Source: Gaoshiqia sp050178015
GTDB lineage: Bacteria > Bacteroidota > Bacteroidia > Bacteroidales > Prolixibacteraceae
Reading direction: 5' to 3'
NCBI GenBank assembly: GCA_050178015.1
Contig: JBFXGM010000026.1
Span: 1-64,000 of the forward strand
DNA length: 64,000 nt
The translations under genes and the position numbers were made by a program. The notes beneath the pieces are model-generated. The model was not told where the DNA came from. It was given only the letters and a program-made list of their open reading frames with translations, and searched no databases. Positions 61,109 through 64,000 of the stretch are shown here, piece after piece (positions within the stretch are counted from its first letter, which is position 1; each line of letters begins with the position of its first letter).

Positions 61109-62587
61109 TTATTGCAAAGCAAAATTGATGGGTATGGTATAAGAAACGGCAACCGCTTCTCCGCGTTGTTTTCCGGGAGTCCAGGCAGGCATCTCTTTCA
61201 CCACTTTCAAGGCTTCAGCATCCAGCAGCGGATCAACACCACGGACAACCTTTGCCCGCCCTACCGAACCGTCTTTCTCAACCATAAAAGTGACATATAC
61301 CTTACCGGCAATGCCCTTTATCGTAGCTTCGTCCGGATAAGAAACATGATTGGCAATATATTGACGTAAAGCATCTTCGCCTCCAGGAAAATCAGGCATC
61401 TCTTCAACAATATTGAAAACTACATCCCCATTTTGAGCCAAAAGCGCCTGAGTGTCCTTCTCAACAGCTGTTGCCCCTGTCTTTAGCGTAATTTCAATGA
61501 CACCATTTTTAACCAACTCGCCATACTTTTGGACCATACTCTCAGGACATTCTTTCATAAAATTGACCGATTGAATTGCATTGGGATCCAGTTTTGCCAT
61601 AGCCTCCCGGTCGGCCATTTCACCATCAATCAAAATCAGCGGTTGTTCGCCCGAAGCAGACCGGATTTGAACGCCGTTATTCATCATCTCACTATCAACG
61701 ATCGTGTTATCCTTACTTTCACAGGCAAAAGCCAGCAATAATGCCGCAGCCATTGCCCCGCCAATGAAATAACGAAGTTTGGACATATTCGAAGATTTTA
61801 TTTTTGTCATCATGTTTAGTCTTGATTTTATTAAGGATGAATTGAAATTATTGGCTATCGAAAACTGACTGCCAATAAACTGGGTGACGAGAATTTCCTT
61901 GTATTGATTAATCGCCACGCCTTTATTTAATACTGCCCGATCGGCCATGTATTCGTGGTTCTCTTTGATAACCCGTCGTAACAGCCAGAAAAACGGATTA
62001 AACCACTGAAAAATACTGATCAGCTCAAGGATTAAGATATCCGCCGTGTGTCCCTGGCTGATATGTTCGCTTTCGTGTGCAAGCATTTTATCCCAAGCGG
62101 GATTATTTTCAAGGTTCCGGCTCACAAACAAATAGTTAAGAAAAGAATACGGGCTTGAATTGTCGTTGATATAAACGTAGTTGATTTCACTTTTATGCAC
62201 CACCTGCGCTTTGCGGATGCTCAGGACCAACTGCCCGATCCTGAGCAGCACAAATAGCGCAACCAAAACAGAACCTGTCAGATAACCAACCACCAGCAGG
62301 TAGCTCGCTGATATCCAACCAGCCAATGAACTTGAGAAACCAGATCCGGTTATCGTAATGGCTTCCAACATATTGACAGCTTCAGACGAAGGTACTCCAA
62401 CTAAATTATCCGATTCAAAAACCCTTAGATGCAGCAGGGGAAGCAGGCTTGAAAAAACGACCGCAAAGAGCAGAAACAAGCGGTTGGCCTTGAAAAATGT
62501 TTCCTGACGCAGGAACAGAAAATAAATCAGAGAAAACGCACCGAGGCTGATTCCCGATTCCAGGATGTAGTGGATAAAACTATTCAT
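61109..62587 (-). CDS. M56 (BlaR1/MecR1-like) membrane peptidase with TonB C-terminal domain
   Basis: A 492-aa membrane sensor-type protein. Residues 1-270 hold several membrane helices and a cytosolic zinc peptidase motif HESEH (171-175), with EYMADRAV downstream. A further hydrophobic segment (IGGAMAAALLLAFAC) leads to an extracytoplasmic part with a carboxypeptidase/plug-like region and a TonB C-terminal domain (VEEMPDFPGGEDAL...YPDEA...GKVYVTFMVEKDGSV). It lacks the penicillin-sensing domain of BlaR1. Overlap with blaI suggests it inactivates that repressor. Confidence 0.9.
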   Translation of the reverse strand: MNSFIHYILESGISLGAFSLIYFLFLRQETFFKANRLFLLFAVVFSSLLPLLHLRVFESDNLVGVPSSEAVNMLEAITITGSGFSSSLAGWISASYLLVVGYLTGSVLVALFVLLRIGQLVLSIRKAQVVHKSEINYVYINDNSSPYSFLNYLFVSRNLENNPAWDKMLAHESEHISQGHTADILILELISIFQWFNPFFWLLRRVIKENHEYMADRAVLNKGVAINQYKEILVTQFIGSQFSIANNFNSSLIKSRLNMMTKIKSSNMSKLRYFIGGAMAAALLLAFACESKDNTIVDSEMMNNGVQIRSASGEQPLILIDGEMADREAMAKLDPNAIQSVNFMKECPESMVQKYGELVKNGVIEITLKTGATAVEKDTQALLAQNGDVVFNIVEEMPDFPGGEDALRQYIANHVSYPDEATIKGIAGKVYVTFMVEKDGSVGRAKVVRGVDPLLDAEALKVVKEMPAWTPGKQRGEAVAVSYTIPINFALQ

Positions 62588-62966
62588 CGCTTCGGTTTTT
62601 TTCTTCGTTCAAATCCCGGCCAACTTCTTTCATCAGTTCTTCCAGATCGGCCATGCTCATATTGTCTTCGCGCGCAAAAAATGAGACCATTTCCTTAAAT
62701 GAATTACTGAAATAACCTTTCATGAAGTTTTTCATATACTTCCGGGTATATTCCTTTTTGCTGATGAACGGAAAGTACCGGTGTGTTTTCCCAAAAGCTT
62801 CGTAACCCACAAAACCTTTTTTTTCCAAAATCCGGACAATGGTAGAAACCGTATTATAGGCCGGTTTAGGTTCCGGCATCTGTTCAATCAAATCTTTTAC
62901 AAATGCTTTTTCCAGCTTCCAAAGCAATTGCATCACTTGTTCTTCTGCTTTCGTCAGTTCTTTCAT
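62580..62966 (-). CDS. BlaI/MecI/CopY-family transcriptional repressor
   Basis: A 128-aa winged-helix repressor: MKELTKAEEQVMQLLWKLEKAFVKDLIEQ and AYNTVSTIVRILEKKGFVGYEAFGKTHRYFPFISK match the family exactly. Such repressors bind palindromes upstream of their own operon and are removed by proteolysis. Here the TAGTTTTTAAACTA dyad (63028-63041) lies in its promoter region, and a near-identical dyad precedes the next upstream gene. It overlaps the M56 gene by 8 nt. Confidence 0.94.
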   Translation of the reverse strand: MKELTKAEEQVMQLLWKLEKAFVKDLIEQMPEPKPAYNTVSTIVRILEKKGFVGYEAFGKTHRYFPFISKKEYTRKYMKNFMKGYFSNSFKEMVSFFAREDNMSMADLEELMKEVGRDLNEEKNRSDE

Positions 62967-63027
62967 AGTCATTAAGTCATTAGCTTTTAGTGTTCAACAA
63001 ATTTCAAGCCAGATTTAACTAAACTGA

Positions 63028-63041
63028 TAGTTTTTAAACTA
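63028..63041. promoter_or_regulatory. Putative BlaI operator before the repressor operon
   Basis: TAGTTT-TT-AAACTA, a perfect dyad around a TT centre, about 60 nt before the repressor start. It has the same core and flank arrangement as the site at 63526-63539, with a second half-site-like TTTAGTT alongside. Confidence 0.65.
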
Positions 63042-63067
63042 CTATTTTAGTTATGAAATAGAAAAAA

Positions 63068-63472
63068 TTAATTCAAGGCAAAGTTTACAGGCAAGTTGAA
63101 ACGAACTTTAACCACTTCACCATTCTCCCTCCCTGGCTTCCAGGCTGGCATTAATCCAACAACACGCAGGGCTTCCTGATCCAGCAAGGGATCAACTCCT
63201 TTTTCAATCTTAATTTGAATAACTTTCCCAGCTTCGTCAACGACAAAAGAAACAAGCACCTTACCGGCAATGCTGTCTTTTTTTGCCTCCTCCGGATAGC
63301 TCACATTTTCTAACAAAAAACTACGTAAAGCCTCATTTCCACCAGGATATTCAGGCATCTCGTCCACGACGAAATAGGCGCCGCTTTCATCTTTTTTACG
63401 CTCCTCCTGTGCTGATGCGGCAACCGGCATCATTAGCACAGCCAGAAATAATAACCAAATTGTTGATTTCAT
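63068..63472 (-). CDS. Secreted protein consisting of a TonB C-terminal domain
   Basis: A 134-aa protein: signal peptide MKSTIWLLFLAVLMMPVAASAQ, a short charged linker, then a TonB_C domain (VVDEMPEYPGGNEALRSFLLENVSYPEEAKKDSIAGKVLVSFVVDEAG...). It has no membrane anchor or proline-rich span, so it cannot couple to ExbBD as TonB does. The domain closely parallels the C-terminus of the M56 protein (both end P-(I/V)-NFAL), indicating recent common origin. It has its own promoter with a BlaI-type operator. Confidence 0.88.
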   Translation of the reverse strand: MKSTIWLLFLAVLMMPVAASAQEERKKDESGAYFVVDEMPEYPGGNEALRSFLLENVSYPEEAKKDSIAGKVLVSFVVDEAGKVIQIKIEKGVDPLLDQEALRVVGLMPAWKPGRENGEVVKVRFNLPVNFALN

Positions 63473-63505
63473 AAATTGCTTTTTTAGGATGAATAAACAT
63501 GAAGA

Positions 63506-63539
63506 CAAACTTACAACTAATTTTATAGTTTTCAAACTA
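63506..63539 (-). promoter_or_regulatory. Promoter and BlaI-type operator of the TonB-C gene
   Basis: On the minus strand TTTG (63536-63533), 19 nt, then TAAGTTTG (63513-63506) is a full Bacteroides-type promoter. The dyad TAGTTTTCAAACTA (63526-63539) covers the -33 element, so a bound repressor would block it. Confidence 0.7.
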
Positions 63540-64000
63540 AAATCATAGTTATAAAATGCATCTAATAATTTTTGTAAGGAAAAATCATGTTATAGCCCAA
63601 AAATTTGCACTAAAAAAGTACTTACAACATGTTCCCGAATTTTATTTCACAACCTTCTTTTCTCTGAGAATGGAATAAATGTATCCTCCAATGATTGAGG
63701 TAGCCGGTACATTGATATTTCAGTGAAATTGCTCCAGCTGTTTCGGTAATGTTGTGCCACCTATACGAAATCCGCACGAACCCTACCCTAACCGCGTCAT
63801 CTGTATCCCAATAAACAAAACCGATAAACGTCAACTGTAAACCCGAACCGAAAATCCCGAAGGGATGAAATGTTTGTCACCGCCAGTGGTCTTGGCGGCA
63901 CACCGGTCGCAGTTTCATTGAACCCCGAAAGGATCCAATAGCCGGTGCCAACCCCTGCACCGAGTTTAACCAAAATTGAAACTAAAAATTAAACACTGAA
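63540..64000. other. Gene-poor right end with repeat-like sequence
   Basis: No convincing gene. A 70-codon minus-strand frame (63622-63834) has unusual composition and no neighbours. From about 63850 the sequence contains two NPEGMKC/TPKGSN-like phrases (CCCGAAGGGATGAAATG and CCCCGAAAGGATCC), which resemble decayed dispersed intergenic repeats of Bacteroidota. Only a genome-wide search could show this. Confidence 0.4.

Noticed and set aside
61109..62966. A beta-lactam resistance system (BlaI/BlaR1)
   Set aside because: The M56 protein lacks the penicillin-binding sensor domain and no beta-lactamase is near. A TonB-C domain takes its place, so resistance is not supported.
63622..63834. A 70-codon minus-strand frame as a gene
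   Set aside because: No motif, no promoter or ribosome-binding site, and it lies next to repeat-like sequence; probably accidental.

Overview
The window is chromosomal DNA from a member of the Bacteroidota, most likely a free-living Bacteroidia of the Marinilabiliales/Prolixibacteraceae type; genus and species cannot be fixed from sequence alone. The evidence is Bacteroides-type promoters (TAnnTTTG at -7, sometimes TTTG at -33), families largely confined to the phylum (DUF4295 beside rpmG/rpmB, DUF4954, M56 peptidase fused to a TonB C-terminal domain), pyruvate:ferredoxin oxidoreductase, and a near absence of strong Shine-Dalgarno sequences. I see no rRNA, tRNA, CRISPR array, insertion sequence or prophage.

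Layout. 0.2-5.0 kb (minus): proS, a conserved unknown, pepT and tilS. 5.0-12.1 kb (plus): a Tyr/Ser-rich lipoprotein, an OmpP1/FadL-like porin, then a small protein, a methyltransferase, a DUF4954 beta-helix protein and nagB. 12.2-17.1 kb (minus): nifJ and a DUF4143-type ATPase. 17.2-24.3 kb (minus): a sulfite-reduction and siroheme operon (DUF2061, precorrin-2 dehydrogenase, cysJ, cysI, hemD, an NAD-dependent epimerase-like gene, cobA). 24.5-27.7 kb (plus): chorismate mutase, an HMGL-like aldolase, a DUF368 (PopT-type) transporter and aroE. 27.7-33.1 kb (minus): small unknowns, a NifX-like protein with a Cys-rich tail, a membrane protein and an AddA-like helicase-nuclease. 33.2-40 kb: a NarL-type two-component pair, an SIS protein with a fructosamine kinase, and a cellobiose phosphorylase. 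40-48.5 kb: a Spy-like protein, a hydrolase, DUF3795, rimO and ftsY, then a LexA-like repressor divergent from a radical-SAM DNA modification/repair pair, then DUF4295, rpmG and rpmB. 48.9-64 kb: CPBP protease, DUF456, malQ, an oxidoreductase, an S1/CvfB protein, topB, a PAP2-like protein, a TPR protein, an M24 peptidase, and a BlaI/M56-TonB/TonB-only cluster.

Most notable. (1) The sulfite-reductase operon is preceded by what looks like a complete transcription attenuator: a consensus promoter, a 31-codon leader peptide containing Met-Met-Met-Cys-Met-Cys, mutually exclusive RNA pairings and a strong terminator hairpin. I infer that operon expression responds to Met/Cys supply through ribosome stalling. 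(2) Between cobA and its upstream neighbour lies a degenerate tandem array with TCCTTA recurring at exactly 21-nt intervals nine times. (3) A LexA-like regulator and a radical-SAM/DUF4130 pair sit between ftsY and the ribosomal-protein genes and share a divergent promoter region containing palindromes. (4) The BlaI-type repressor operon and a secreted TonB-C-only protein carry nearly identical operator palindromes, suggesting one regulon.
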